Shown here: piece by piece, positions 16,209 to 24,570 of the stretch
Layout of the letters: the number at the start of each line of letters is the position of its first letter
Numbering within the stretch: the stretch's first letter is position 1
DNA from: DAOUAE01 sp034433795
GTDB taxonomy: Bacteria; Chloroflexota; UBA6077; FW602-bin22; DAOUAE01
Direction of reading: 5' to 3'
DNA length: 64,000 bases
Assembly: GCA_034433795.1 (NCBI GenBank)
Contig: DAOUAE010000050.1
Location: 1 to 64,000 of the forward strand
Position numbers and translations under genes: made by a program
The notes under the pieces: generated by a model
The model's database searches: none
Told to the model about the DNA's origin: nothing
The model's input: the letters and a program-made list of their open reading frames with translations, nothing else

Positions 16209-17333
16209 ATGGTGGAGCGCTTGGGGATCATTGGTGGCGGCCAGTTGGGCCGCTTTCTCACTCTGGCCGCCGGCGAGCTGGGCGTCGAGACCATCGTCGT
16301 CGACCCGACCCCGGACTGCCCGGCCAGCGCCGTCGGCGCGCGGCAGATCGTGGCCGACTACGACGACCCGGAGGCCGTGCGTCATCTCACCCGCCTGGTG
16401 CCGGTGGTAACCTTCGAGATCGAGCGCGGGCCGCTCGACGTTCTGCGCACGGCTCCCTGTCGGGTGGTGCCGGCGGTGGAGACCCTGGCCCTGCTCAAGG
16501 ACAAACTCCGCCAGCGGACGACCCTGGCGGCCGCCGGGCTGGCCAACCCGACCTTCGCCGCCGTCCACACCCTGGAGGAGGCGCTGGCCTTCGGCGAGAC
16601 CGTCGGGTATCCGCTGGTCATCAAGCGTCCGCAGGGGGGCTATGACGGCCGGGGGATCGCCTTCCTGGAGAGCCCGGCGGCGCTGATCGCCTGGTGGCGG
16701 GCGCGGCCGGCCGGCTGGACGCCGCCGCTGCTGGCCGAGGAACAGGTGGATCTGGCGCGCGAACTGGCGGTGATGGTGGTGCGCGCGGCCGATGGAACCT
16801 GCGCCTGCTACCCGGTGGTGGAGACGGTTCAGCGCGAGGGGCTGTGCCGGCGGGTCATCGCCCCGGCCCCGGTCTCGCCGGCGGTGGCCGAGCGGGCGCA
16901 GGCTCTGGCCCTGGGCGCCATCACCGCGCTGAACGGGGTTGGGGTCTTCGGGGTCGAACTCTTTCTCAGCCGCGACGGACGGGTGCTGCTCAACGAGATC
17001 GCCCCCCGGGTCCACAACTCCGGCCACTACACGCTCGACGCCTGTGCGGCCAGCCAGTTTCAGCAGCAGGTGCGGGTGGCCCTGGGGCGGCCGATCCTGC
17101 CGACGACGATGACCGTCCCGGTGGCTGTGATGGTCAACCTCATCGCCACCCGCTCCGGGCCCTTCGCCCTCGAGGGGGTGGAGCGGGCCACGGCGCTGGG
17201 GGCGCGGGTTTACCTCTATGGCAAGCGGCAGATGTGGCCCGGGCGGAAGATGGGGCACGTGAATCTGGTGGGCGACGACCTGGCCGAGGTCCTGGCCCGG
17301 GCTGAGGCGGTCGAGGCCCTGCTGGCGCTGTGA
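16209..17333 (+). CDS. purK: N5-carboxyaminoimidazole ribonucleotide synthase
   Basis: ATP-dependent carboxylation of AIR to N5-CAIR in purine synthesis. The 374-residue ATP-grasp protein has an N-terminal GIIGGGQLGRFLTLAAGELG. The ATP-binding segment includes YPLVIKRPQGGYDGRG and LLAEEQVDLARELAVMVVR. The metal-site block is NGVGVFGVELFL...LLNEIAPRVHNSGHYT, followed by the C-terminal PurK domain (LYGKRQMWPGRKMGHV). The length is normal. ATG 16209 follows GGGAGGAG. purE follows after 19 bases. Confidence 0.96.
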   Translation: MVERLGIIGGGQLGRFLTLAAGELGVETIVVDPTPDCPASAVGARQIVADYDDPEAVRHLTRLVPVVTFEIERGPLDVLRTAPCRVVPAVETLALLKDKLRQRTTLAAAGLANPTFAAVHTLEEALAFGETVGYPLVIKRPQGGYDGRGIAFLESPAALIAWWRARPAGWTPPLLAEEQVDLARELAVMVVRAADGTCACYPVVETVQREGLCRRVIAPAPVSPAVAERAQALALGAITALNGVGVFGVELFLSRDGRVLLNEIAPRVHNSGHYTLDACAASQFQQQVRVALGRPILPTTMTVPVAVMVNLIATRSGPFALEGVERATALGARVYLYGKRQMWPGRKMGHVNLVGDDLAEVLARAEAVEALLAL

Positions 17334-17352
17334 GCACGGAGGAGGCGGTGGG

Positions 17353-17940
17353 ATGACGGAAGGGCGCGCGCCCGCTCTGCGCAACGATCCGGCGCCGCTC
17401 GTCGGGATTGTGATGGGCAGCATCAGCGACCTGCGCCTGGGCTACGAGGCGTTCAAGGTGCTGGGTGAGCTGGGGGTGCCACGGGAGCTGGCCGTCCGGT
17501 CGGTCCACCGGACGCCGGACCTGGCCCGGGAGTACGCGCTGACCGCCCGGCAACGGGGGATCAAGGTGATCATCGCCATCGCCGGCGGGGGCGCCGCCCA
17601 CCTGCCGGGGATGATGGCCAGCTGGGCGGACCTGCCGGTCATCGGTGTCCCGGCCGAGAGCGCCTCGCCGGTCAAGGACCTGGGCTCGCTTCTCTCGATC
17701 TCGCAGATGCCCGCCGGGGTGCCGGTGGCCGGCATGGCGGTCGGCCGGGCCGGGGCGGTGAACGCCGCGATCCTGGCGGCCACCATTCTGGGGGCCTTCG
17801 ACGAGCGGATCCACGAGAACGTGGTCCGCTACCGGCGGGCGCTGGCCGCCGAGTCCCAGGGCTACGACCAGCGGCTGCGCGAGGAGGGCGTGGGAGCCTT
17901 CCTGGACGCCAGCGGCGCGGTGCGCGACCCACGGGGGTGA
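17353..17940 (+). CDS. purE: N5-CAIR mutase (class I PurE)
   Basis: Converts N5-CAIR to CAIR, the step after PurK. The 195 residues contain VGIVMGSISDL, SVHRTPD and IAGGGAAHLPGMMASWADLP, the class I active-site signatures, with SLLSISQMPAGVPVA in the C-terminal part. The N-terminal extension (about 14 residues) and C-terminal extension make it somewhat longer than the usual 160-170 residues. ATG 17353 follows GGAGGCGG. The pairing with purK confirms the N5-CAIR route. Confidence 0.95.
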   Translation: MTEGRAPALRNDPAPLVGIVMGSISDLRLGYEAFKVLGELGVPRELAVRSVHRTPDLAREYALTARQRGIKVIIAIAGGGAAHLPGMMASWADLPVIGVPAESASPVKDLGSLLSISQMPAGVPVAGMAVGRAGAVNAAILAATILGAFDERIHENVVRYRRALAAESQGYDQRLREEGVGAFLDASGAVRDPRG

Positions 17941-17944
17941 GGGG

Positions 17945-18697
17945 ATGGCCAGCGCCCTGGCCCGCTTCGAGAGCTTCGTCGAGCGCCTGCTCGAGGGGTC
18001 GCTTATCGGCCTCTTCCACGCGCCGCTGGAGCCGGTGGAGATCGCCCGGCGGGTGGAGCGGGCGCTGGAGGCCGAGCGGCGGATCGGGCTGGGGGTGATC
18101 TACGCTCCCACCGAGTACACCGTGGCGCTGCACCCGGACGACTTCGCGCAGTTCGCCGCCGCCCAGGCGCTGCTGGAGCAGGAACTGGCGCTTTTTGTCC
18201 AGCGCCGGGCGGCCGAGCGCGGCTACACCCTTCTCGGCGCCCCGGTGGTGCTGCTGGTGGCCAGTCCGGCCGTCGGTCGCCGGCAGGTGCTGGTGACCGC
18301 CCGCCTGGCCGAGACCCCGCCGGCCGGGCCGGCGCCGACGCTGCAGCTGACGCAGCGACTGACCGCGCCGCCCGCCGCCGCGCCGCCGGCCGAGGCGGTG
18401 AGCATTCCCCGCCCGGTGCCGGCCCTGGTCGGGGCGACGCTGCGCGAGCCGTTTCTCCTGCGCCTGCCTCTGGTCCGGGTGGGGCGAGCGCTCGATAACG
18501 ACCTGGTGTTGGAGACGCCGCGCGTCTCGCGCTACCACGCCGAGATCTACCGCCAGGGCGAGGAGTACTGGGTGCGCGACCTCGAGAGCCGGAACGGGAC
18601 CTGGGTCAACGGCCGGCGGGTGCGCGAGGAGCGGCTGCGGCCGGACGATGAGGTGGCCTTCGCCGATGTCCGGTTGCGCTTTGTCCTGCCACGATGA
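17945..18697 (+). CDS. FhaA-like protein: DUF3662 plus FHA domain
   Basis: The 250-residue cytoplasmic protein has an N-terminal FhaA_N/DUF3662 domain (about 1-125; FESFVERLLEGSLIGLF, EIARRVERALEAERR, YTVALHPDDF). A Pro/Ala linker follows, then a C-terminal FHA domain (about 165-250; VGRALDNDLVL, SRYHAEI, DLESRNGTWVNGR). FHA domains bind phosphothreonine, and actinobacterial FhaA binds the lipid-II flippase MviN. In that phylum fhaA-fhaB stand beside rodA-pbpA and pknB, as here except that no kinase or phosphatase gene is present. It overlaps fhaB by 4 bases. Confidence 0.88.
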   Translation: MASALARFESFVERLLEGSLIGLFHAPLEPVEIARRVERALEAERRIGLGVIYAPTEYTVALHPDDFAQFAAAQALLEQELALFVQRRAAERGYTLLGAPVVLLVASPAVGRRQVLVTARLAETPPAGPAPTLQLTQRLTAPPAAAPPAEAVSIPRPVPALVGATLREPFLLRLPLVRVGRALDNDLVLETPRVSRYHAEIYRQGEEYWVRDLESRNGTWVNGRRVREERLRPDDEVAFADVRLRFVLPR

Positions 18698-19116
18698 CAC
18701 CCGAGACCCTCTTCCTTCTCCTGCGCCTGTCCTTCTTCGCCCTGCTCTACCTGGGCCTGGGACTCATCGCGCTGATCGTCTGGCGCGAGATCCGGGCGCC
18801 GGCCGGCGCTGCCCCGTCGGCCTGGCTGGTCCTGGCCCAGGGGCCGGCCGACCTTCGCCCCGGTACCCAGTTCGCCGTGCGGGCGGAGACGGTCATCGGC
18901 CGGGCGCCGGGGAGTACCATCCTCCTGCCGGATACCTTTGTCTCGGCCCGCCACGCCCGGATCGTCTGGCGGGACGGCCGCTGGTGGATCGAGGACCTGG
19001 GCAGCACCAACGGCACGTTTGTGGATGAGCAGCCGGTCACGCGCGCCGTGCCGCTGCACCCCGGGGCGACGGTCCGGGTGGGCCAGACCGTCCTGACGTT
19101 CGCGGTCTCCGCGTGA
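18694..19116 (+). CDS. FhaB-like membrane-anchored FHA protein
   Basis: The 140-residue protein has one N-terminal membrane helix (about 5-28) and a C-terminal cytoplasmic FHA domain (about 60-138) with VIGRAPGSTILL, SARHARI and DLGSTNGTFVDEQ. This is the layout of actinobacterial FhaB (FipA), which links serine/threonine kinase signalling to septal peptidoglycan synthesis. ATG 18694 overlaps the fhaA stop (ATGA). Its likely regulator, a PknB-type kinase, is not in the window. Confidence 0.86.
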   Translation: MTPETLFLLLRLSFFALLYLGLGLIALIVWREIRAPAGAAPSAWLVLAQGPADLRPGTQFAVRAETVIGRAPGSTILLPDTFVSARHARIVWRDGRWWIEDLGSTNGTFVDEQPVTRAVPLHPGATVRVGQTVLTFAVSA

Positions 19117-19144
19117 ACCTCGTTGTTTTTCTAAGGAGGGACCA

Positions 19145-20017
19145 GTGACCGAAGCCAAGATCGGGATCATCGGCGGAAGCGGTCTCTACGATCTGGAGGG
19201 GATAAGCGATCTGACGGAGGTGCGTCTGAGCACGCCGTTCGGCGACCCCAGTGACGTGATCACGCTCGGTACCTTCGCCGGCCAGCGGGTGGCCTTTCTC
19301 CCCCGGCATGGTCGGGGTCACCGCCTGCTTCCCTCCGAGCTCCCCAACCGGGCCAACATCTACGCCCTCAAGGTGCTGGGGGTCGAGCGGATCATCGCGG
19401 TGAGCGCGGTGGGGAGTATGCGTGAGACAATCCATCCTCTGGACCTCGTCGTCCCCGACCAGATCGTGGACCGGACGACCCGTCGTCCCAACACCTTTTT
19501 CGGTGAGGGGCTGGTGGCCCACATCAGTTTCGCCGACCCGTTCTGTCCCCAGCTCTCGGCGCTGCTGGCTCAGGCCGCCGAGGAGACGGGGGCGCGCGTC
19601 CACCGGGGCGGCACCTACATCTGTATCGAGGGACCGCAGTTCTCCACCCGGGCCGAGTCGCGGATCTACCGTCAGTGGGGTGTGGACATCATCGGCATGA
19701 CGGCGGTTCCCGAGGCGAAACTGGCCCGCGAGGCCGAGATCTGCTACGCGGTCCTGGCCCTGGTGACCGACTACGATGTCTGGCACGTCAGTGAGCAGCC
19801 GGTGACGGCCGAGATGGTGATCGCCAATCTTCAGCGCAACGTGGCCCAGGCGAAACGGGTTCTGGCCACCCTGATTCCGCGTCTGGGGGTGGAGCGGACC
19901 TGCGCCTGCAGCCAGGCTCTGCGCGACGCCCTGGTCACCGACCTGGCGCTGATCCCGCCGGCGCGGCGGGAGGCCCTGCGGCCGCTCATCGGCCGGTACC
20001 TGGAGCGACGGGGCTAG
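19145..20017 (+). CDS. mtnP: S-methyl-5'-thioadenosine phosphorylase
   Basis: Phosphorolysis of methylthioadenosine to adenine and methylthioribose-1-phosphate in methionine salvage. The 290-residue protein has GIIGGSGLYDL, FLPRHGRGHRLLPSELPNRA, SAVGSMRE, GTYICIEGPQFSTRAESR, IGMTAVPEAKLAREAEICYA and VTDYDVW. The two aspartates of TDYD favour 6-amino purines, hence MtnP rather than PNP. GTG 19145 has TAAGGAGGG upstream. It sits between fhaB and the SEDS gene, interrupting an envelope cluster. Confidence 0.93.
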   Translation: MTEAKIGIIGGSGLYDLEGISDLTEVRLSTPFGDPSDVITLGTFAGQRVAFLPRHGRGHRLLPSELPNRANIYALKVLGVERIIAVSAVGSMRETIHPLDLVVPDQIVDRTTRRPNTFFGEGLVAHISFADPFCPQLSALLAQAAEETGARVHRGGTYICIEGPQFSTRAESRIYRQWGVDIIGMTAVPEAKLAREAEICYAVLALVTDYDVWHVSEQPVTAEMVIANLQRNVAQAKRVLATLIPRLGVERTCACSQALRDALVTDLALIPPARREALRPLIGRYLERRG

Positions 20018-20018
20018 C

Positions 20019-21278
20019 GTGCGCTGGCGCTGGACCGAGGGCGGTCTGCTGGGCCTGGCCCTGGCGATGACGGCCGTCGGGCTGCTGGCGGTCCAGGTGG
20101 GGCGGACCGGGCAGACTTCGCTGGCTGGCCTTCTCCCCGGGCTGGCCGCCGGGCTGGCGCTGCTGGGGCTGCATCTGGTCCTGAGCTGGCGCTGGCCGGG
20201 GGCCGATGAACTTCTCCTGCCATTGGTGGCTTTCCTCACCGGGCTGGGGCTGGTTGTGGTGGCCCGGCTCCAGCCCGCGCTGCTGGAGCGGCAGGCGGCC
20301 TGGGTGGGCCTTGGGGTGCTGGCGGCGCTGGGGGCGCTGCTGCTCCCGGTGGACCGCCTGCGCTGGTACAAGTACACCTGGGCGCTGCTGGGCATTGGCC
20401 TCTTGGGGGCGACGGTGGTCTTCGGACGCGATCCCTTCGGCAGCGGGGCGCGCCTCTGGCTGGGGGCCGGCGGCCTCTACTTCCAGCCCACCGAGATCCT
20501 GAAGGTCCTGCTGGTGCTCTTCCTGGCGGCCTATCTGAGCGAGAAAGGGGATCTCCTGTCCCGCGGAGGCTCGCGGCTGGGGCCGGTCCCCCTGCCGCCG
20601 GTGCCGCACCTTTTGCCGCTGCTCCTGATGTGGGGGCTGGCGGTCCTTCTGCTGGTGGCCCAGCGCGATCTGGGGCCGGCTTTTCTCCTCTTCGGCGTCT
20701 TCCTGGGGCTGCTGTACAGCGCCACCGCCCGACCGGGCTACGTCCTTCTGGGAAGCCTGGCGATGGTCGTCGCCGCCTGGGGAGTCTCGCGTTTCTTCAG
20801 CGTGGCCCGGCTGCGGCTGGAGGTCTGGCTGGACCCCTGGCACGACCCGACCGGCGCCTCCTACCAGATCCTCCAGGCCTACGCCGCCCTGGCCAGCGGC
20901 GGTCTCTTCGGGCGTGGTCCGGGGCGGGGCCTGCCCTGGCTCATCCCGGCCGCCCATACCGACTTCCCCTACGTCGCCCTGGCCGAGGAGTGGGGGCTGG
21001 CCGGAGCCCTGGCGGTGCTGGCGCTCTTTCTGCTGCTGATCGGACGGGGGCTGGCCATCGCCCGGCGTCTGGCCGACCCCTTCGCCCGGCTCCTGGCCGC
21101 CGGGCTGACGCTGACTCTGGGGCTCCAGGCGTTTATCATCACCGCCGGGAACACCGGTCTTCTCCCGCTGACCGGGATCACCCTGCCCTTTGTCAGTTAC
21201 GGGGGCAGCGCTCTGGTCGGGAACTTCCTGGCGCTGGGCTTCCTCTGGCGGCTTTCGACGGAGGTCCGCCGTGGATAG
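20019..21278 (+). CDS. SEDS-family peptidoglycan polymerase (FtsW/RodA type)
   Basis: The 419-residue, about 10-helix protein has the SEDS core motifs GSGARLWLGAGGLYFQPTEI followed by LKVLLVLF, LQAYAALASGGLFGRGPGRG, PAAHTDFPYVALAEEWG (catalytic Asp in TDF) and LPLTGITLPFVSYGGSALVG. SEDS proteins polymerise glycan strands from lipid II with a partner class-B PBP, here the next gene. GTG 20019 starts 1 base after the mtnP stop. FtsW versus RodA cannot be decided by motif. The partner retains all catalytic motifs, so this pair is the active-looking one in the window. Confidence 0.9.
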   Translation: MRWRWTEGGLLGLALAMTAVGLLAVQVGRTGQTSLAGLLPGLAAGLALLGLHLVLSWRWPGADELLLPLVAFLTGLGLVVVARLQPALLERQAAWVGLGVLAALGALLLPVDRLRWYKYTWALLGIGLLGATVVFGRDPFGSGARLWLGAGGLYFQPTEILKVLLVLFLAAYLSEKGDLLSRGGSRLGPVPLPPVPHLLPLLLMWGLAVLLLVAQRDLGPAFLLFGVFLGLLYSATARPGYVLLGSLAMVVAAWGVSRFFSVARLRLEVWLDPWHDPTGASYQILQAYAALASGGLFGRGPGRGLPWLIPAAHTDFPYVALAEEWGLAGALAVLALFLLLIGRGLAIARRLADPFARLLAAGLTLTLGLQAFIITAGNTGLLPLTGITLPFVSYGGSALVGNFLALGFLWRLSTEVRRG

Positions 21279-22677
21279 GGCGCTCACGCAGGTGGGGCTG
21301 GTTCTGCTGCTGGGCCTCCTGCTTGTCGGCGCGCTGACGGGCTACCGACAGGTGGTGGAGGCCGAGCGTCTCCTGAGCGACCCCCGTGTGGCGGCGGCCC
21401 GCTGGCTGCACCAGCAGACCCGCCAGCCGCGGGGCCAGATCCTCGACCGGCACGGTGAGCCGCTGGTGGTGAGCGTCCGTCAGCCCGACGGTACCTACCG
21501 GCGGGTCTACCGCGATCCGGCCCTGGTCCACGTCACCGGCTACGCCAGCCCGATCCATGGCACGAGCAACCTGGAGGCCGCCTACGACCGGGTGCTCCGG
21601 ACCGCCCCGGCGACCGGTCTGGCGGACCTCGCCGATCTTCTGCTGGACCGGCCCCGGCCCGGCGCCGATGTGGTCACGACCATCGACGGACGGCTGCAGC
21701 GGGCGGCCGAGGAGGCCATGGCCGGTCGGACCGGCGCGGTGGTCGTCCTGGCCCCGGCGACCGGCGAGATCCTGGCGCTGGTCTCAAACCCGTTCGTCGA
21801 CCCCAACCGCCTGGACGATCTCTGGCCGCAGCGCCAGCAGGATCCGGCTGCTCCTCTTCTTAACCGGGCGACGGCCGGCCTCTACCCGCCCGGCTCGGTC
21901 TTCAAGACGGTGACCCTGGCGGCGGCTCTGGAGACGGGGCGCGTAGCCCCAACCGACCGCTGGGAGGACCCCGACGGTCGGCTGCTGGTCGACGGCTACC
22001 TGGTACGCGACGACAACCATCCCGGGATCGCCAGTTTCGATACCCTTCACGCCTACGCCTACTCCTGCAATGTGACCTTCGCCCGTATCGGGCTGCAGCT
22101 GGGCAGCCAGCCGCTCACCGAGTACGCCCAGCGCCTGGGCTTTGGCCAGACCTGGGATCTGCCGCTGCCGGTGGCCGCCAGCCGCCTGGCCGGCAGCGAC
22201 CGCTTCCTGCTGACGCGGGTGGGGCTGGCCACGACGGCGTTCGGTCAGGGCGAGATCGTGGTCACCCCGCTCCATATGGCCCTGCTGGCGGCGACGGTGG
22301 CCAACGAGGGGCAGCTGGTGCCACCACGGCTGGTCCGGGCTGTCCGCACCCCCGGCGGTGAGCAGCCCGCGCCGGCCTCTTCCCCCCGGCGGGTCCTGCG
22401 GCCGGAGACGGCCCGCTGGCTGGCCCAGGCCATGGAGATCAGCGTCCAGGAGGCCTGGGGCCGGCCGGCGCAGATCCCCGGCGTCCGCGTGGCCGGCAAG
22501 ACCGGAACGGCTGAAGTCGGGGCCGGGCCGCCTCACGCCTGGTTCATCGCCTTTGCGCCGGTCGAGCGCCCGGTGGTGGCGGTGGCCGTCCTAGTCGAGC
22601 ACGGCGGGGGTGGGAGCGCGGTCGCCGCCCCGATCGCTCGCCGGATCCTCCAGGTCGCACTCGCCGAGCGGCCGTGA
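21271..22677 (+). CDS. class-B penicillin-binding protein, PbpA-like transpeptidase
   Basis: The 468-residue protein has one N-terminal membrane anchor (about 5-25), a short dimerisation-like region (RGQILDRHGEPL) and a transpeptidase domain. The motifs are SxxK in YPPGSVFKTVTLAAAL, SxN in YSCNVTFARIG and KTG in VAGKTGTAEVG, all intact. It crosslinks peptidoglycan outside the membrane with the SEDS partner whose end it overlaps by 8 bases. GTG 21271 is chosen because the preceding residues of the longer open frame are out of character and overlap SEDS coding. Its size matches actinobacterial PbpA. Confidence 0.9.
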   Translation: MDRALTQVGLVLLLGLLLVGALTGYRQVVEAERLLSDPRVAAARWLHQQTRQPRGQILDRHGEPLVVSVRQPDGTYRRVYRDPALVHVTGYASPIHGTSNLEAAYDRVLRTAPATGLADLADLLLDRPRPGADVVTTIDGRLQRAAEEAMAGRTGAVVVLAPATGEILALVSNPFVDPNRLDDLWPQRQQDPAAPLLNRATAGLYPPGSVFKTVTLAAALETGRVAPTDRWEDPDGRLLVDGYLVRDDNHPGIASFDTLHAYAYSCNVTFARIGLQLGSQPLTEYAQRLGFGQTWDLPLPVAASRLAGSDRFLLTRVGLATTAFGQGEIVVTPLHMALLAATVANEGQLVPPRLVRAVRTPGGEQPAPASSPRRVLRPETARWLAQAMEISVQEAWGRPAQIPGVRVAGKTGTAEVGAGPPHAWFIAFAPVERPVVAVAVLVEHGGGGSAVAAPIARRILQVALAERP

Positions 22678-22825
22678 CCAAAAAGGGGGGTGCCGCACCG
22701 TCGGGGTCTGGTGTACAATACCAGCCCGGACAGTCGAACCGCCTGACACCCGGTCTGCCCCCTCAGGACGAGGATGCCCTGGGGAGGTCTCACCCGCAGC
22801 GCAGACCCGACGGAGAGAGCCGCCC

Positions 22826-23524
22826 GTGCACCGTGTCACCTGGGAGAATGGCCCGACACCACGCTGGTCGCTGGTCGCCGCCGCTTTTGCGGTCGGCCTG
22901 GTCGGCGGGCTTCTGCTGGCCGCCCGTCTCTTCGGCAGCACACCGAATCTGGAAGAGCAGTATTTTGTCCTGCTGAGCCGGCTCTACGCTCAGGGCGAGC
23001 CGGTCGAGCGATTGCGTGAGCGTCTGGTCGGGCTCGGCTACAGTCAGCCGGGACCGGCGGTCCTGGCGCTGGCCGAGCGCTACGCCGCCGATCCGGCCCG
23101 GCAGTCGGCGGCCGACCTTCTGCGACGGTTCGCCGAGGCCCTTCAGGCCGCGCCCACGGCCGGGGGCGGGGGGGCGCCGACGCCGACCACGACGCCGGCT
23201 CCCACCGTGACCACGACCCCGCTGGCTGGGGCCGTCCGCGGGCCGACGGCCACGCCGGTGGCCGCCAGGCCGACGCCGGCGCCAACACCGACCGCCGCCC
23301 CTCTCTCCCGCGCCCGTGTCCAGGGTGAGGGGGGTGTGCGGCTGCGCCAGGCGCCCACCACCGAGGCGCCGGCGGTGCTCCTGCTGCCGGCGGGGGAGAC
23401 GGTCGAGGTCCTGGAGGTGGTCTCCGGCCAGGCGGTGGTGCCGGGCGAGGCCCGCTGGTACAGGGTGCGGGCCCGTGACCGTGTCGGGTATATCTACGCC
23501 ACCTTCCTGACCGCTGGGGAGTGA
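22826..23524 (+). CDS. single-pass membrane protein with extracellular SH3-like domain
   Basis: The 232-residue protein has a membrane helix at about 14-34, then an Arg/Leu-rich helical stretch (SRLYAQGEPVERLRERLVGL), a Pro/Thr linker (about 110-160) and a C-terminal bacterial SH3 domain (about 165-230; GGVRLRQAPTTEAPAVLLLP, RARDRVGYIYATFL). Such SH3 domains commonly bind peptidoglycan. GTG 22826 follows GGAGAG at 22812-22817. A possible -10 (TACAAT, 22714-22719) lies about 110 bases upstream. The position after the SEDS-PBP pair suggests a wall-linked role; the function is otherwise unknown. Confidence 0.72.
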   Translation: MHRVTWENGPTPRWSLVAAAFAVGLVGGLLLAARLFGSTPNLEEQYFVLLSRLYAQGEPVERLRERLVGLGYSQPGPAVLALAERYAADPARQSAADLLRRFAEALQAAPTAGGGGAPTPTTTPAPTVTTTPLAGAVRGPTATPVAARPTPAPTPTAAPLSRARVQGEGGVRLRQAPTTEAPAVLLLPAGETVEVLEVVSGQAVVPGEARWYRVRARDRVGYIYATFLTAGE

Positions 23525-23529
23525 GGGCG

Positions 23530-24570
23530 ATGCGGACGAGGCGAACGCACGGCCGGCGCCCGTGGTACGGGGTGGCCCTGCTCGCCGGGCTGGTGGTCGG
23601 GCTGGTGGTCGGCGCTCTGGTGCTTCAGACGCCGCGTCTGTCGCTCGAGGCGGCCGAGTACGTGGCGGCGGTGGCCGACCTCTACGCACGCGAGGGCAAC
23701 CTGGACCAGGCCCGGGCCTGGCTGGCCGAGGCTCGTCTGACCAGCCGGCGCGACCTGCAGGCGCTGCGGATCGCTTTGGCCACCGCCCACCCCGAGCGGA
23801 CCGAGAGCCTGCGGGCGCTGGACGCCCTGATCGAGGCTCTCCAGCGGAGCGAGGGAGTACCTCTCTGGCAGCGGGCCCTGCCGATTCTGGCCGGGCTGGC
23901 GGTGGCCGTCGGCCTGGGCGGGCTGGGCCTGCTCCTCTGGCGGCCGCTGACCGGTCTCTGGCGCGGCCTGTCGGCCCGGCGTCGCGTCCGGGGGCCGGCG
24001 ATGGGAGGACGGCGTCCTCCCCAGGTTCAGGTGGCGGCTCCCACGGCGACGACCCCCCGCCCGGCTCCGGCGCCCCGGTCGGCCTCCCGGCCTCCCTCTG
24101 CGGAGGAGATCCGGCCGGCGCGGCCCCGGGGGGGCGCGCCGCCGGGCGGGCTGGTCTGGGAGTTCGTCTACCGGGCGGGCGAGGTGGCCTATGAGGAGAC
24201 TCAGCCGATCGTGGTCCGGCGGACCGGCCAGCATCTGGGGGCCTGTGGCCTTTCGGCGGGCCCGGCTGAGGCGGGGGGACGGTCGTGCTGCGGGCTCCAG
24301 GCCTGGCTCCACGATTACACCAGCGGCGAGTTCCGGGCGCTGGGGCTGGCGACTCACTGGGCGACGCTGGAGCGCCGGGCGCTCCTGCACCGCTGGCAGC
24401 GTCAGGCGGCGCTGGAGCAGATCGTCGCGGCCGAGCCCGGTGGACTTTACGTTCTGGAGACCCGCCGGCTGCGGGCCCGGCTGCACGTGGTGGATGTGGA
24501 CTCCAGCCGGACCTCGCCCGGCAGTTTCGGACGGCTGGTGGTCCGCTGCGAGGTCACGATCAAAGACTAG
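23530..24570 (+). CDS. uncharacterised two-helix membrane protein of the envelope cluster
   Basis: The 346-residue protein has TM1 (about 12-34), an extracellular TPR-like segment (about 40-110; VAAVADLYAREGNLDQARAW), TM2 (about 117-140), a Pro/Arg-rich linker, and a cytoplasmic C-terminal domain (about 205-346). The C-terminal domain includes WEFVYRAGEVAYEETQPI and a GRSCCGLQAW cysteine pair and matches no family I recognise. The N-terminal layout echoes that of the preceding SH3 protein, suggesting partnership. ATG 23530 is chosen; GTG 23521 overlaps the previous stop but has its SD too close. It ends 4 bases into convergent dtd. Confidence 0.65.
   Translation: MRTRRTHGRRPWYGVALLAGLVVGLVVGALVLQTPRLSLEAAEYVAAVADLYAREGNLDQARAWLAEARLTSRRDLQALRIALATAHPERTESLRALDALIEALQRSEGVPLWQRALPILAGLAVAVGLGGLGLLLWRPLTGLWRGLSARRRVRGPAMGGRRPPQVQVAAPTATTPRPAPAPRSASRPPSAEEIRPARPRGGAPPGGLVWEFVYRAGEVAYEETQPIVVRRTGQHLGACGLSAGPAEAGGRSCCGLQAWLHDYTSGEFRALGLATHWATLERRALLHRWQRQAALEQIVAAEPGGLYVLETRRLRARLHVVDVDSSRTSPGSFGRLVVRCEVTIKD

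Noticed and set aside
13322..16294. 990-codon open frame on the reverse strand
   Set aside because: It is antisense to the sensor kinase, gives a Gln/Arg/Gly/Pro-rich nonsense protein and has no SD; it is an effect of high GC on stop-codon frequency.
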